From Frigidibacter sp. (GTDB lineage Bacteria > Pseudomonadota > Alphaproteobacteria > Rhodobacterales > Rhodobacteraceae): a stretch of DNA of 64,000 nucleotides. The translations under genes and the position numbers were made by a program. Shown one piece after another: positions 10,168 through 19,650 of this stretch. The notes beneath the pieces are model-generated. The model saw only the letters and a program-made list of their open reading frames with translations, made no database searches and was not told the origin of the DNA. The stretch's first letter is position 1; each line of letters begins with the position of its first letter. The stretch lies in assembly GCF_030695035.1 (NCBI RefSeq), contig NZ_JAUYTT010000012.1, positions 248,001 to 312,000 of the forward strand, written 5' to 3'.

Positions 10168-11239
10168 TGCCCCCCTGCCCACCGGCGCGACCATCGGCAT
10201 CCTTGGCGGCGGCCAACTGGGCCGGATGCTGGCAGTCGCCGCCAGCCGCCTCGGCCTGCGCACCCATATCTACGAACCCGCCGCCAACCCGCCCGCTGCC
10301 GACGTCGCCCACCGCGTCACCACTGCGCCCTATGAGGATGCAGAGGCGCTGGCCGCCTTCGCCGCCTCGGTCGATGTGGTGACCTATGAGTTCGAGAATA
10401 TCCCCACTTCGGCGCTGGACCTGATCGAGAGCCAGCGCCCGATCCGCCCCAACCGCCGCGCGCTGGCGATCAGCCAGGACCGGCTGCTGGAGAAGACCTT
10501 CCTGAACGGCGAGGGGCTGGCGACGGCCCCCTGGTGTTCCGTTGAGGATGCTGGCGATCTGGCCACGGCGCTGGAGCGGATCGGCGCCCCCGCCATCCTC
10601 AAGACCACCCGGCTTGGCTATGACGGCAAAGGCCAGGCGCGGATCATGGCGCCTGAGGATGCCGCCGAGGCGCTGGCGGTGATGGCCGGCCAGCCCGCGG
10701 TGCTGGAAGGGTTCATCGACTTCAGCCGCGAGATTTCGGTGATCGCCGCCCGGGGCGTGACCGGCGAGATTGCCGCCTATGACCCCGGCGAGAATGTCCA
10801 CAAATCCGGCATCCTCCACACCACCACCGTGCCCGCCCATATCCCGCCCACCCTTCGCAGCGATGCGGTGCTGATCGCGGCGCGTATCCTCAACGCGCTT
10901 GGCTATGTCGGCGTGTTGGGGGTGGAGCTGTTCGTGACCCCCAAGGGCCTGATCGTCAACGAGATCGCGCCGCGGGTGCATAACTCCGGCCACTGGACGC
11001 AGAATGGCTGCGCCGTGGACCAGTTCGAGCAGCATATCCGCGCCGTGGCCGGATGGCCGCTTGGCGATGGCAGCCGCTTTGCGGATGTGGAGATGCTGAA
11101 CCTGATCGGCGATGATGTGCTGCGGGTCCCGGCACTTGCGCGCGAAACGGGCACGGCGATCCACCTCTATGGCAAGGCAGAGGCCCGCGCCGGCCGCAAG
11201 ATGGGCCATGTCAACCGCGTGACCCCGCGCCGCGGCTGA
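10160..11239 (+). CDS. purK: N5-carboxyaminoimidazole ribonucleotide synthase
   Basis: The 359-residue ATP-grasp enzyme carboxylates AIR with bicarbonate and ATP, producing the substrate of PurE. It starts with the nucleotide-binding motif [11 protein letters not shown]. It contains [12 protein letters not shown], the [20 protein letters not shown]-grasp core and [14 protein letters not shown] near the end, all diagnostic for PurK. ATG 10160 overlaps the purE end by 8 nt; an earlier in-frame start at 10112 would lie deep in purE and add unrelated sequence. Confidence 0.97.
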   Translation: MTDAPLPTGATIGILGGGQLGRMLAVAASRLGLRTHIYEPAANPPAADVAHRVTTAPYEDAEALAAFAASVDVVTYEFENIPTSALDLIESQRPIRPNRRALAISQDRLLEKTFLNGEGLATAPWCSVEDAGDLATALERIGAPAILKTTRLGYDGKGQARIMAPEDAAEALAVMAGQPAVLEGFIDFSREISVIAARGVTGEIAAYDPGENVHKSGILHTTTVPAHIPPTLRSDAVLIAARILNALGYVGVLGVELFVTPKGLIVNEIAPRVHNSGHWTQNGCAVDQFEQHIRAVAGWPLGDGSRFADVEMLNLIGDDVLRVPALARETGTAIHLYGKAEARAGRKMGHVNRVTPRRG

Positions 11240-11283
11240 CCCGGCATGGACATCCTCCGCGCACTGGCGCAGTCTTGGCCGAT

Positions 11284-11313
11284 GCCCCAGTCCCGTTTGC
11301 CCCAGTCCCGTTC
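11284..11313 (+). repeat. tandem 15-bp duplication upstream of the Gre-family gene
   Basis: Two adjacent 15-mers of the form GCCCCAGTCCCGTT(T/C) (11284-11298 and 11299-11313) differ only at the last base. They lie directly before ATG 11320, where a ribosome-binding site would be expected. Confidence 0.8.
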
Positions 11314-11319
11314 CGACCG

Positions 11320-11820
11320 ATGAGCCGCGCCTTCGTCCGCGAGGATGCGCCCGATGCCACGCCGCAGCTGCCCGACCTGCCGGCCAGCCCGCATCCGAAC
11401 CATGTGACGCCCGCCGGCCTTGCGCAGCTCCACGCCCGCCTTGCCGAGGCACAGGAGGAGCTGGCGCGGCTGCGTGCCCGGCCGGAGCGGCTCGACAAGC
11501 TGCCCGAAGCCACCGCCGAACGGGACATCCGCTACCTGTCGGCCCGCATTGCCAGCGCGATCCCGTTCGACCCAGGCAGCCAGCCGCAGGACCGGGTCGC
11601 GTTCGGCGCAGAGGTCACGGTGCAGGACGAGGAGGGCCGTACCACCATCTATGCGATTGTGGGGGAGGATGAGGCCGACGCCGCCCACCGCCAAATCGCG
11701 CCGCATTCGCCATTGGCGCAGGCGCTGATCGGGGCAGAGGTCGGCGATCTGGTCGACTGGCCGCGCCCCGCCGGAGCGGTGACGCTGGAGATCGTGGCGA
11801 TCCGCTATCCGGCCGCTTAA
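11320..11820 (+). CDS. GreA/GreB-family protein with shortened coiled coil
   Basis: The 166-residue product starts MSRAFVRED, as GreB-type factors often do. It has an N-terminal helical segment (TPAGLAQLHARL...) and a C-terminal FKBP-like domain with IVGEDEADA, HSPLAQALIGAEVGD and ALEIVAIRY-type ends. Gre factors enter the RNA polymerase secondary channel and stimulate transcript cleavage through acidic residues at the coiled-coil tip. Here the segment equivalent to GDRSENADY and its flanks is absent, so cleavage stimulation is doubtful. ATG 11320 is chosen although an earlier TTG (11275) is in frame. The 3' end overlaps the convergent acetyltransferase gene by 4 nt. Confidence 0.82.
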   Translation: MSRAFVREDAPDATPQLPDLPASPHPNHVTPAGLAQLHARLAEAQEELARLRARPERLDKLPEATAERDIRYLSARIASAIPFDPGSQPQDRVAFGAEVTVQDEEGRTTIYAIVGEDEADAAHRQIAPHSPLAQALIGAEVGDLVDWPRPAGAVTLEIVAIRYPAA

Positions 11821-12299
11821 AGCGCCGAGAATGGCTCGGGATAAACCAGCCGCTCGCGCGCGCCGGCGGTGCCGGGGGCGATCGGATAGAGCAGCGTGTA
11901 TTCGCGGGCGAAAGGCGTGGAAAGATGCTCTGCCGCCTTCAGCGAAAACCCGAAGCGCCCGTAATAGGCAGACCCGCCGACCACGACCACCGCCTTGGCA
12001 TGGCGCTGGCGGCACAGGTCCAGCCCATGGCGAATGATCTCGCCGCCAAGCCCGCGGCCCTGCCGGCTTTGCATCACGCAGACCGGGGACAGCGTCCACC
12101 AGTCTTCCGGGGCCGTCAGGCGGGCAAAGGCGATATGTCCCATCACCTGCCCGTCTTCCTCGGCCACCAGTTCCAGCGCCAGATCGCCCGCGCTGCGCAG
12201 CGCCTCAACCAGACGTGATTCCTCGGGCCGCTCGAAAGCGGTTTGCAACAGGACCGACACGAAAATGTGGTCCCGCTCTTCAACTTCGCGCAGTTCCAT
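11817..12299 (-). CDS. GNAT-family N-acetyltransferase
   Basis: The 160-residue protein has the GNAT acetyl-CoA binding motif QGRGLGGEIIRHGL in the middle, preceded by the beta strand VMGHIAFARL. It is followed by VVVVGGSAYYGRFGFSLKAA, the pattern of the COG3153 group of predicted acetyltransferases. The acceptor substrate cannot be told. It begins at ATG 12299 and its 3' end overlaps the convergent Gre-family gene by 4 nt. Confidence 0.9.
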   Translation of the reverse strand: MELREVEERDHIFVSVLLQTAFERPEESRLVEALRSAGDLALELVAEEDGQVMGHIAFARLTAPEDWWTLSPVCVMQSRQGRGLGGEIIRHGLDLCRQRHAKAVVVVGGSAYYGRFGFSLKAAEHLSTPFAREYTLLYPIAPGTAGARERLVYPEPFSAL

Positions 12300-12479
12300 T
12301 GGCTTTCCCCAGTCCCCGTCAGAAAATCTGGCCCGCGCAGCCAGTCTGCATTCCCGCAGTCTGCATCCATGCCGCGCAGGCGCAATCCACGCCGCGGCGC
12401 AGCATGGCTCCTAGAGAAATCGATGCAGGATTATCGCCGCTTCCGCAAGCAGTCGCACCGAATTTGTGCAAAATTCGCG

Positions 12480-13619
12480 CTAGGCTGGGGCGCTGCGCGC
12501 CTGTGCAACAAGGTCATGCACGAAGCTCAGCTTCTTGAGCACGGCCGGGGGCAGCACGAAGGGGTAGAGGTCCGCCTGCCCCATCGACCGGTTCAGCGCG
12601 TTCAGCGCCACCGTCAGCGGCATCCAGGCCCCCAGCAGCCGGCGGACCCGCCGCACCTTGTGCGGGTCGAAATCCAGCTCGGTGCTCAGCTCTCCATCAT
12701 CGTCCAGCTCTGGCTCGACGCTGAGGCCAAAGGCCGCCGCGGTTTCCAGCGTATCGACCATATGCAGATAATGCGCCCAGGTCTCGGCCCAGTCCTCCCA
12801 GGCGTGCATGGTGGCATAGGCGCTGACATGCGACTCCTGCCAGCCCGTCGGCGCGCCATTGGCATAGTGCCGGCCAAGCGCCGCGGCATAATCCTCGCGG
12901 TCATCGCCAAACAGCGCCCGGAACTCCTCGAGATGCCCGCCATCGCGCACGAGGATATCCCAGTAGTAATGCCCGACCTCGTGGCGGAAATGCCCCAGCA
13001 GCGTGCGATAAGCCTCACCCATATCCGTCCTCATCTTCTCGCGCGTGGCATCATCGGCCTCGGTCAGCGAGATGGTGACAACTCCGTCGGCATGGCCGGT
13101 CAGCACCCGTTCGGTGGCGCCCGGCGCATCGGCCAGAAAGTCGAAGACCAGCGGTTCGGGATGCCCCTCCCCGGGCCGCGGCAGCGGCAGGCCAAGGCGC
13201 AGCAACGAATAGACCAGCCGGCGCTTTGCCGCCTCGATCTTCTGCCAGCGGGTATGGTTCACCGCATCCGAGAGGTCTGGCACAGTGCGGTTGTGGCAAC
13301 AGGCCAGGCAGAACGCCTCGCCCTCGCCCGCCGGCAGCATCCAGTTGCAGGCGCTCCGCTCCCAGTTGGCGCAAAAGCGATACCCGGCTTCATGATCACC
13401 AAGATCGCCCGCGGTTTCGGGATCGTTCTTCCGGTCATCGCTGGGTTTGGCCTCGCCGGGCACCGCATCCCCCGCAATCACCCAGACTGAGCCCTCGGGC
13501 TCGACCGCCAGCATCTGGCCGCGTTCCGGCAGATAGCCGACATTGCGCCCGCAGCGCAGGCATTTGGTGTTCTCAAAGTGCAGCACCTGGCCGCAGCATT
13601 GGCATTGGAACAGTCTCAT
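12480..13619 (-). CDS. putative zinc-binding metallopeptidase with N-terminal zinc ribbons
   Basis: The 379-residue protein starts with a zinc ribbon (Cys6, Cys8/Cys9, Cys20-x2-Cys23) and a second cysteine cluster at 83-108. It has HEVGH at 213-217, a metalloprotease-type HExxH motif, with GHYYWD after it. This layout fits COG4307 / Peptidase_Mx-like proteins, which lack an assigned substrate. The start ATG 13619 is used because the zinc ribbon begins immediately; an upstream in-frame start adds an unlikely leader. No signal peptide, so probably cytoplasmic. Proteolytic activity is inferred from the motif only. Confidence 0.83.
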   Translation of the reverse strand: MRLFQCQCCGQVLHFENTKCLRCGRNVGYLPERGQMLAVEPEGSVWVIAGDAVPGEAKPSDDRKNDPETAGDLGDHEAGYRFCANWERSACNWMLPAGEGEAFCLACCHNRTVPDLSDAVNHTRWQKIEAAKRRLVYSLLRLGLPLPRPGEGHPEPLVFDFLADAPGATERVLTGHADGVVTISLTEADDATREKMRTDMGEAYRTLLGHFRHEVGHYYWDILVRDGGHLEEFRALFGDDREDYAAALGRHYANGAPTGWQESHVSAYATMHAWEDWAETWAHYLHMVDTLETAAAFGLSVEPELDDDGELSTELDFDPHKVRRVRRLLGAWMPLTVALNALNRSMGQADLYPFVLPPAVLKKLSFVHDLVAQARSAPA

Positions 13620-13703
13620 CGCGCCCTTCCCGGGGCAGCGCCCCTGATGTCCGGCCGCCCGCACTTCCGCCGGGACACCGCCGCAATCGCGGCGCGAGGG
13701 TGC

Positions 13704-14573
13704 TTACGCCGTCGCCATACCGCCTTGGGCAACGACGGCCATGCAGACCCGGTTCCGTCCGCCCTGCTTTGCGGCGTAAAGGCCACGGTCGGCCTCGGCG
13801 ATCATCGCATCACGGCTCAGGCCCGGGCGCGACATCGCCACGCCCACTGACACCGTCACCGGCTCGGTCTGGGCACGCAGCTGGCCTGCCACCGCCGAGC
13901 GCAGCCGCTCTGCGGCCTCGCGCGCATCGCCGATGGTCAGGCCAGGCAGGAACACCCCGAACTCTTCGCCCCCCAACCGGGCCAGAACGTCGCGCCGGCG
14001 CACCGCGCCCGACAGGATCACCGCCGCATCGCGCAGCACGGTATCCCCGACAGCATGGCCAAAGTGATCATTGACCGCCTTGAACCCGTCGATATCCAGC
14101 ATCAGCATCGCCCCCGGCGCGCCATCGTTGACCCGCGCATCAAAGCCGCGGCGGTTCAGCAGGCCGGTCAGCGGATCCGTCTCGGCGGCGCGGCGTTCGG
14201 TGTCGATCCGGTCATCCACCGCCAGGATCAATCGGTTGGTGCTGGCCATCAGCCGCCCGACCTGATCCTGAAACCCGAACGGCAAGGGCGGGGCGGTGCC
14301 CGCCACCTCAAAGGTGCGGATCGTCTCTTCGACGCGGTAGATCGGCTTCAGGATCTCATGCAGCGCCAGCAGCGTGGCCAGGGTGCCAAACACCGTGGCA
14401 GCCACTGCGCCCCCAAGCACCTGAAAGCGCGAGCCGGCAAAGACATCGGGATCGGCCAGCATCCATCCGATCAGCGCCAGAAGCGGAAGATGCGTTCCAA
14501 CGAACGCGACGAAGAACACCTTCGCCATGAAACTACGAGGAAATACACCAGACATCGCGGAATAGAGCCACAT
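13704..14573 (-). CDS. membrane-anchored GGDEF diguanylate cyclase
   Basis: The 289-residue protein has two membrane helices (about 17-39 and 53-72), a short linker and a C-terminal GGDEF domain. The active site reads GGEEF (201-205). An RxxD product-inhibition site (192-195) sits exactly five residues before it. It should therefore make cyclic di-GMP and be feedback inhibited. The domain starts with DPLTGLLNRRGF, the standard entry motif. There is no separate sensor domain beyond the short membrane part. It is transcribed away from and after the groEL terminator. Confidence 0.92.
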   Translation of the reverse strand: MWLYSAMSGVFPRSFMAKVFFVAFVGTHLPLLALIGWMLADPDVFAGSRFQVLGGAVAATVFGTLATLLALHEILKPIYRVEETIRTFEVAGTAPPLPFGFQDQVGRLMASTNRLILAVDDRIDTERRAAETDPLTGLLNRRGFDARVNDGAPGAMLMLDIDGFKAVNDHFGHAVGDTVLRDAAVILSGAVRRRDVLARLGGEEFGVFLPGLTIGDAREAAERLRSAVAGQLRAQTEPVTVSVGVAMSRPGLSRDAMIAEADRGLYAAKQGGRNRVCMAVVAQGGMATA

Positions 14574-14630
14574 GCCCCCGCCTCCCTGTTAGCGCCCCAA
14601 GCCGCAGCTTATGCGGCAGGGCCGTCGCCT

Positions 14631-14663
14631 GCAAAAGCAAAAGGGGCCCCCGGGGGCCCCTTT
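14631..14663 (-). terminator. intrinsic terminator of groESL
   Basis: A 24-nt perfect palindrome (14640-14663, GC-rich centre with AAAGGGG/CCCCTTT arms) lies 27 nt after the groEL stop. Read leftward it runs into TTTTGCTTTTGC, a T-rich tail suited to termination. Confidence 0.8.
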
Positions 14664-14689
14664 CCGTTACGGCAGAATATCTGCCGTAG

Positions 14690-16405
<1,716 letters not shown>

Positions 16406-16447
16406 TCAGGACACCGGGCATCGCCCGGCGGCCGAACCCGAAAGCCC

Positions 16448-16735
16448 TCAGGAGAGGATGCCCAGAATGTCGCTTTCCTTCATGATCAGCAGTTCTTCGC
16501 CATCGACGGTCACTTCGGTGCCCGACCACTTGCCGAACAGAACGCGGTCACCCGCCTTCACCGACATTGCGATCAGTTCGCCCGAATCCTTGCGCGCGCC
16601 CTCGCCGACAGAGACGATTTCGCCCTCGGCAGGCTTTTCCTTGGCATTGTCGGGGATGATAAGACCGCCCTTGGTCTTTTCTTCGCCTTGCACACGCTTG
16701 ACCAGCACGCGGTCATGCAGCGGTTTGAAAGCCAT
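16448..16735 (-). CDS. groES: 10-kDa co-chaperonin GroES
   Basis: The 95-residue lid protein of the chaperonin starts [14 protein letters not shown] and contains the mobile-loop region [12 protein letters not shown] followed by [17 protein letters not shown] 16735 is chosen because upstream in-frame sequence overlaps the promoter and operator. It is the first gene of groESL, 36 nt downstream of the CIRCE operator. Confidence 0.99.
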   Translation of the reverse strand: MAFKPLHDRVLVKRVQGEEKTKGGLIIPDNAKEKPAEGEIVSVGEGARKDSGELIAMSVKAGDRVLFGKWSGTEVTVDGEELLIMKESDILGILS

Positions 16736-16770
16736 CTGGTAACACTCCCTAGGTTCCAGGTTGAGATCCG

Positions 16771-16797
16771 TTGGCACTCGTCTTGGGTGAGTGCTAA
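16771..16797 (-). promoter_or_regulatory. CIRCE operator (HrcA-binding inverted repeat) of groESL
   Basis: TTGGCACTC (16771-16779), a 9-nt spacer and GAGTGCTAA (16789-16797) match the CIRCE consensus TTAGCACTC-N9-GAGTGCTAA with one mismatch. It sits just downstream of the predicted transcription start, where the HrcA repressor would block groESL until heat or unfolding stress. Confidence 0.95.
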
Positions 16798-16806
16798 CGC
16801 GATGCA

Positions 16807-16835
16807 GAGGTAAGCGGGTCACCATCCCGTGTCAA
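16807..16835 (-). promoter_or_regulatory. promoter of groESL
   Basis: Read leftward, a perfect -35 TTGACA (complement of 16830-16835) is followed after 17 nt by TACCTC (complement of 16807-16812). The -10 is poor, but position relative to the CIRCE operator is right. Confidence 0.5.
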
Positions 16836-16962
16836 CTCCCCGCCCCCGGCAAATTGATCCGATATTCGCCGCCCCGGTCTGGAAACCCGCCGCTGCAGGT
16901 GCCAGCTTGGGAGTGGGGCCGTGTCCGCCCTCCACCCGCCCCGGCCATCCGCGAGGTTCCCG

Positions 16963-18021
16963 ATGCTCCGCCGCCTGCTCTGCACCCTCGCCCTCGTCGC
17001 GTTGCCCGCCGCCGTTCTGGCACAGACCGAGAGCCAGACCGGGGGCCAGACGGCACCCCAGACAACCGCCCGCCCCACCTGCGCCGGCACCGACCTCCTC
17101 GTGGACCTCCCCGCGCCCGAAGCCGAGGCACTGGCCGCCGCGATGGAAGGGCAGTCCTACCCTGAGGGCAACCACTGGCTGGCCCGAAAGGGCGTGGCCG
17201 AGATCACCGTCATCGGCACCCTGCACATGTTCGACCCGCGGATGACCGCCATCATGGACAACCTCGCCCCCGCGGTAGAGGCAGCCGATGTCCTGCTGGT
17301 CGAGGCGACCGAGGCCGAGATGGCCAAGATGCAGGCCGAGATCGGCCGCCGCCCCGACCTGCTGTTCCTCACCGAGGGCCCGAGCCTCCTCGAACGCCTC
17401 ACCCCCGCGGAATGGGCGCAACTCTCGGGCGAACTCACCGAACGCGGCATCCCCGGGATGATGGCCGCCAAGATGCAGCCCTGGTATGTGGCGATGATGC
17501 TGGGCATGCCCGCCTGCGCCATGCCGCAGGCCGGCGAGGCGATGCAGGGCCTCGACAAGATGCTGATGGACAGCGCCGCAGAGGCCGGCACCCCCACCCG
17601 CGCGCTCGAAGCCTATGACACCGTCTTCGACATCTTCTCCCGCTTCACCATCGACCAGCAGCTCGATATGATCCGCGCCTCGCTGCCGCTGGCCGATGCC
17701 GCCGAGGATGTCTTCGCCACCCTCACCGCTGCCTATTTCGCCGAGGAGCACCGCCGCATCTGGGAGTTCTCCCGCCTGATGACGCTGAGCGCCCCCGGGG
17801 CCGATCCGGTGCAGGCCGAGGCGGATTTCGACCTCCTCGAACGCGCGCTCCTCACCGAACGCAACCGCGCCTGGATGGAGGTGATCGAGGCCGAGGCCGG
17901 GGACGGCACCGCCCCCCGCAAACTGGTGGTCGCCGCCGGCGCCGCGCACCTCTCCGGCCCCGATGGCGTGCTGACCCTGCTCGCCGCCGATGGCTGGGAG
18001 CTGGAACGCCAGCCCTTCTGA
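16963..18021 (+). CDS. TraB/GumN family protein, secreted or periplasmic
   Basis: The 352-residue product begins with a signal peptide (MLRRLLCTLALVALPAAVLAQ) and then shows the TraB/GumN pattern: TVIGTLHMFDPRM, ADVLLVEATEAEM, LTERGIPGMMAAKM-type segment, and LTERNRAWM near the end followed by VVAAGAAHLSGPDGV. Family members relate to Tiki-type metalloproteases, with the GTLH histidine as a probable ligand; activity in bacteria is not established. ATG 16963 is preferred over 16921 because it begins the signal peptide. It is divergent from groESL. Confidence 0.87.
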   Translation: MLRRLLCTLALVALPAAVLAQTESQTGGQTAPQTTARPTCAGTDLLVDLPAPEAEALAAAMEGQSYPEGNHWLARKGVAEITVIGTLHMFDPRMTAIMDNLAPAVEAADVLLVEATEAEMAKMQAEIGRRPDLLFLTEGPSLLERLTPAEWAQLSGELTERGIPGMMAAKMQPWYVAMMLGMPACAMPQAGEAMQGLDKMLMDSAAEAGTPTRALEAYDTVFDIFSRFTIDQQLDMIRASLPLADAAEDVFATLTAAYFAEEHRRIWEFSRLMTLSAPGADPVQAEADFDLLERALLTERNRAWMEVIEAEAGDGTAPRKLVVAAGAAHLSGPDGVLTLLAADGWELERQPF

Positions 18022-18055
18022 CGGCGTTGACCCGCCAGAAGACAGGAGCCCCGCC

Positions 18056-18391
18056 ATGACCTCACCGATCTGGACCTTCGAGACCGCCCTCTGGACTGGC
18101 GGCCTCCCCGACCTGCCCAAGCTGATGGACCCGTCCTGCCTGATGGTCCTGCCGGGCGTCGGCATCCTGCAAGGCGAAGCCATCGCCGCCCATCTCGAAG
18201 CCGCCCCCCGCTGGCGCGAGGTGGACATGGCCGGCCAACGCCTCGCGGAAACCGACGGCCTCTGCATCCTCGGCTACATCGCCACCGCCACAAGCGACGG
18301 CGCCCCCTTCCGCGCCGCCTGCTCCTCCACCTGGGCCCGGCGCGAGACGGACTGGAAACTCCTTCAGCACCACCAGACCCCGCTCGACTGA
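18056..18391 (+). CDS. SnoaL/NTF2-like (DUF4440-type) small protein
   Basis: The 111-residue product (MTSPIWTFETALWTGG..., then LMVLPGVGILQGEAIAAHL and STWARRETDWKLLQHHQTPL) has the rhythm of a one-domain NTF2-like fold of the DUF4440/SnoaL type. No catalytic residues can be assigned, so enzymatic or binding role is open. ATG 18056 has an ACAGGAG ribosome-binding site; an earlier in-frame start overlaps the preceding gene. It lies 34 nt after the TraB/GumN gene and is probably cotranscribed. Confidence 0.75.
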   Translation: MTSPIWTFETALWTGGLPDLPKLMDPSCLMVLPGVGILQGEAIAAHLEAAPRWREVDMAGQRLAETDGLCILGYIATATSDGAPFRAACSSTWARRETDWKLLQHHQTPLD

Positions 18392-18442
18392 TCCGCCTAG
18401 ATCGCGCCCCCCTCCCCTGTCCGCCCCCCCGCCCCGCTTTGC

Positions 18443-18504
18443 CTTGTCCAAATATCCCGGGGGGAGTCGCCGCGGGCGACGGGGGGCAGCGCCCCCTCTT
18501 GTCC
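18443..18504. repeat. GC-rich intergenic repeat, copy 1
   Basis: The unit reads CTTGTCCAAATATCCCGGGG, a short hairpin (TCGC...GCGA), then GGGGGGCAGCGCCCCC and CTCTTG. A near-identical copy lies at 50188-50248 and a related inverted one at 55628-55692. All are intergenic. Similar blocks recur, to my recollection, in Rhodobacteraceae genomes. Confidence 0.8.
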
Positions 18505-18610
18505 ACGGGCGACGCAGCGCGCCCTTCCCCGGTGACAACCCATGCTGCAGCGCCTATAAGGCGGGCGCATTCCATTGTGCCAGCGCGGCACGACCCGAAG
18601 GGACTATTTC

Positions 18611-19528
18611 ATGATCAAGGTTCTCGGACACAAATCCCCCGACACCGACTCCACCGGCTCGCCCATCATCTGGGCCTGGTACCTGACCGAGGTGAACGGC
18701 ACCCCCGCCATCCCGGTGCTGCTCGGCGAACCGAACACCGAAGCGGCCTTCATGCTGACCCACTGGGACCTGCCCAAGCCGCAGATCATCGCCGATGTCA
18801 CCGCGGATGACAGCGTGGTCATCGTCGACACCAACAACCCCGCCGAACTGCCGCCCTCGATCAATGACGCCAAGATCCTCGGCATCATCGACCATCACAT
18901 GCTGGTCGGCGGGCTCAAGACCCGCACCCCGATCGACATCACCATCCGCCCGCTGGCCTGCACCGCGACCATCCTGCATGACCTGATCGGCGCCGATCTG
19001 GCCCGCGCCCCGCGCGGCATCAAGGGTGCGATCCTGTCCTGCATCCTGTCGGATACCCTGGAATTCCGCTCGCCCACCACCACCCCGCATGACCGGGCCG
19101 TGGCGGAAGCGCTGGCCGCCGATCTCGGCGTCTCGATCCCCGAATTTGCCGCCGAGCTCTTCGCCGCCAAATCCGATGTCTCGGCCTTCTCGGACGCGGA
19201 ACTGCTGCGGATGGACTCCAAGGAATACACCATCGACGGCACCGAGCTGCGGATCTCGGTTCTCGAAACCACCGCACCCCGCATCGTGCTCGACCGCAAG
19301 GCCAGCCTGATGGCTGCCATGCCCGCCGTCGCCGCCGAAGACGGCGCCGAGCATGTCATGCTGTTCGTGATCGACATCCTGCGCGAAGAGGCGACGCTGC
19401 TGGTCCCGAACGATCTGGTCAAGCGCATCGCCGAGGCCAGCTTCGGCTGCACCGTCACTGGCGACACCGTGGTGCTGCCCGGCATCATGAGCCGCAAGAA
19501 GCAGATCATCCCGGCGCTGAAGCTCTGA
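18611..19528 (+). CDS. ppaC: manganese-dependent inorganic pyrophosphatase (DHH family)
   Basis: The 305-residue enzyme hydrolyses pyrophosphate. Metal ligands are visible in GHKSPDTDS (His7, Asp11, Asp13), VDTNN and the DHH signature IIDHHML, with the C-terminal substrate-binding SRKKQIIP. This family II enzyme is unrelated to the common Ppa of E. coli; both types occur in Rhodobacterales. ATG 18611 is chosen over an in-frame start at 18575 because it matches the family N-terminus MIKVLGH. A hairpin terminator follows. Confidence 0.96.
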   Translation: MIKVLGHKSPDTDSTGSPIIWAWYLTEVNGTPAIPVLLGEPNTEAAFMLTHWDLPKPQIIADVTADDSVVIVDTNNPAELPPSINDAKILGIIDHHMLVGGLKTRTPIDITIRPLACTATILHDLIGADLARAPRGIKGAILSCILSDTLEFRSPTTTPHDRAVAEALAADLGVSIPEFAAELFAAKSDVSAFSDAELLRMDSKEYTIDGTELRISVLETTAPRIVLDRKASLMAAMPAVAAEDGAEHVMLFVIDILREEATLLVPNDLVKRIAEASFGCTVTGDTVVLPGIMSRKKQIIPALKL

Positions 19529-19535
19529 TCGCTCG

Positions 19536-19560
19536 AGGGGCGCCCCCGCGGGCGCCCCTT
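19536..19560 (+). terminator. hairpin terminator after ppaC
   Basis: A 10-bp stem (AGGGGCGCCC, 19536-19545, pairing with 19550-19559) with a 4-nt loop lies 7 nt after the ppaC stop. The T tract is weak (TTCCT). Confidence 0.6.
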
Positions 19561-19595
19561 CCTGCCTCGCGGGGATGCCCGCAGACCTGCCATAC

Positions 19596-19613
19596 GGGAA
19601 CCATATCGTTCCC
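19596..19613. promoter_or_regulatory. inverted repeat GGGAAC-N6-GTTCCC upstream of a HAD gene
   Basis: A perfect 6-bp inverted repeat around CATATC lies 38 nt before the start of the HAD-type gene in an AT-richer patch. It could be an operator or part of the promoter region; no regulator family can be named. Confidence 0.4.
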
Positions 19614-19650
19614 ATATGCTTTCCATACCCTCCCCCGAAGGTTCCTCCCC

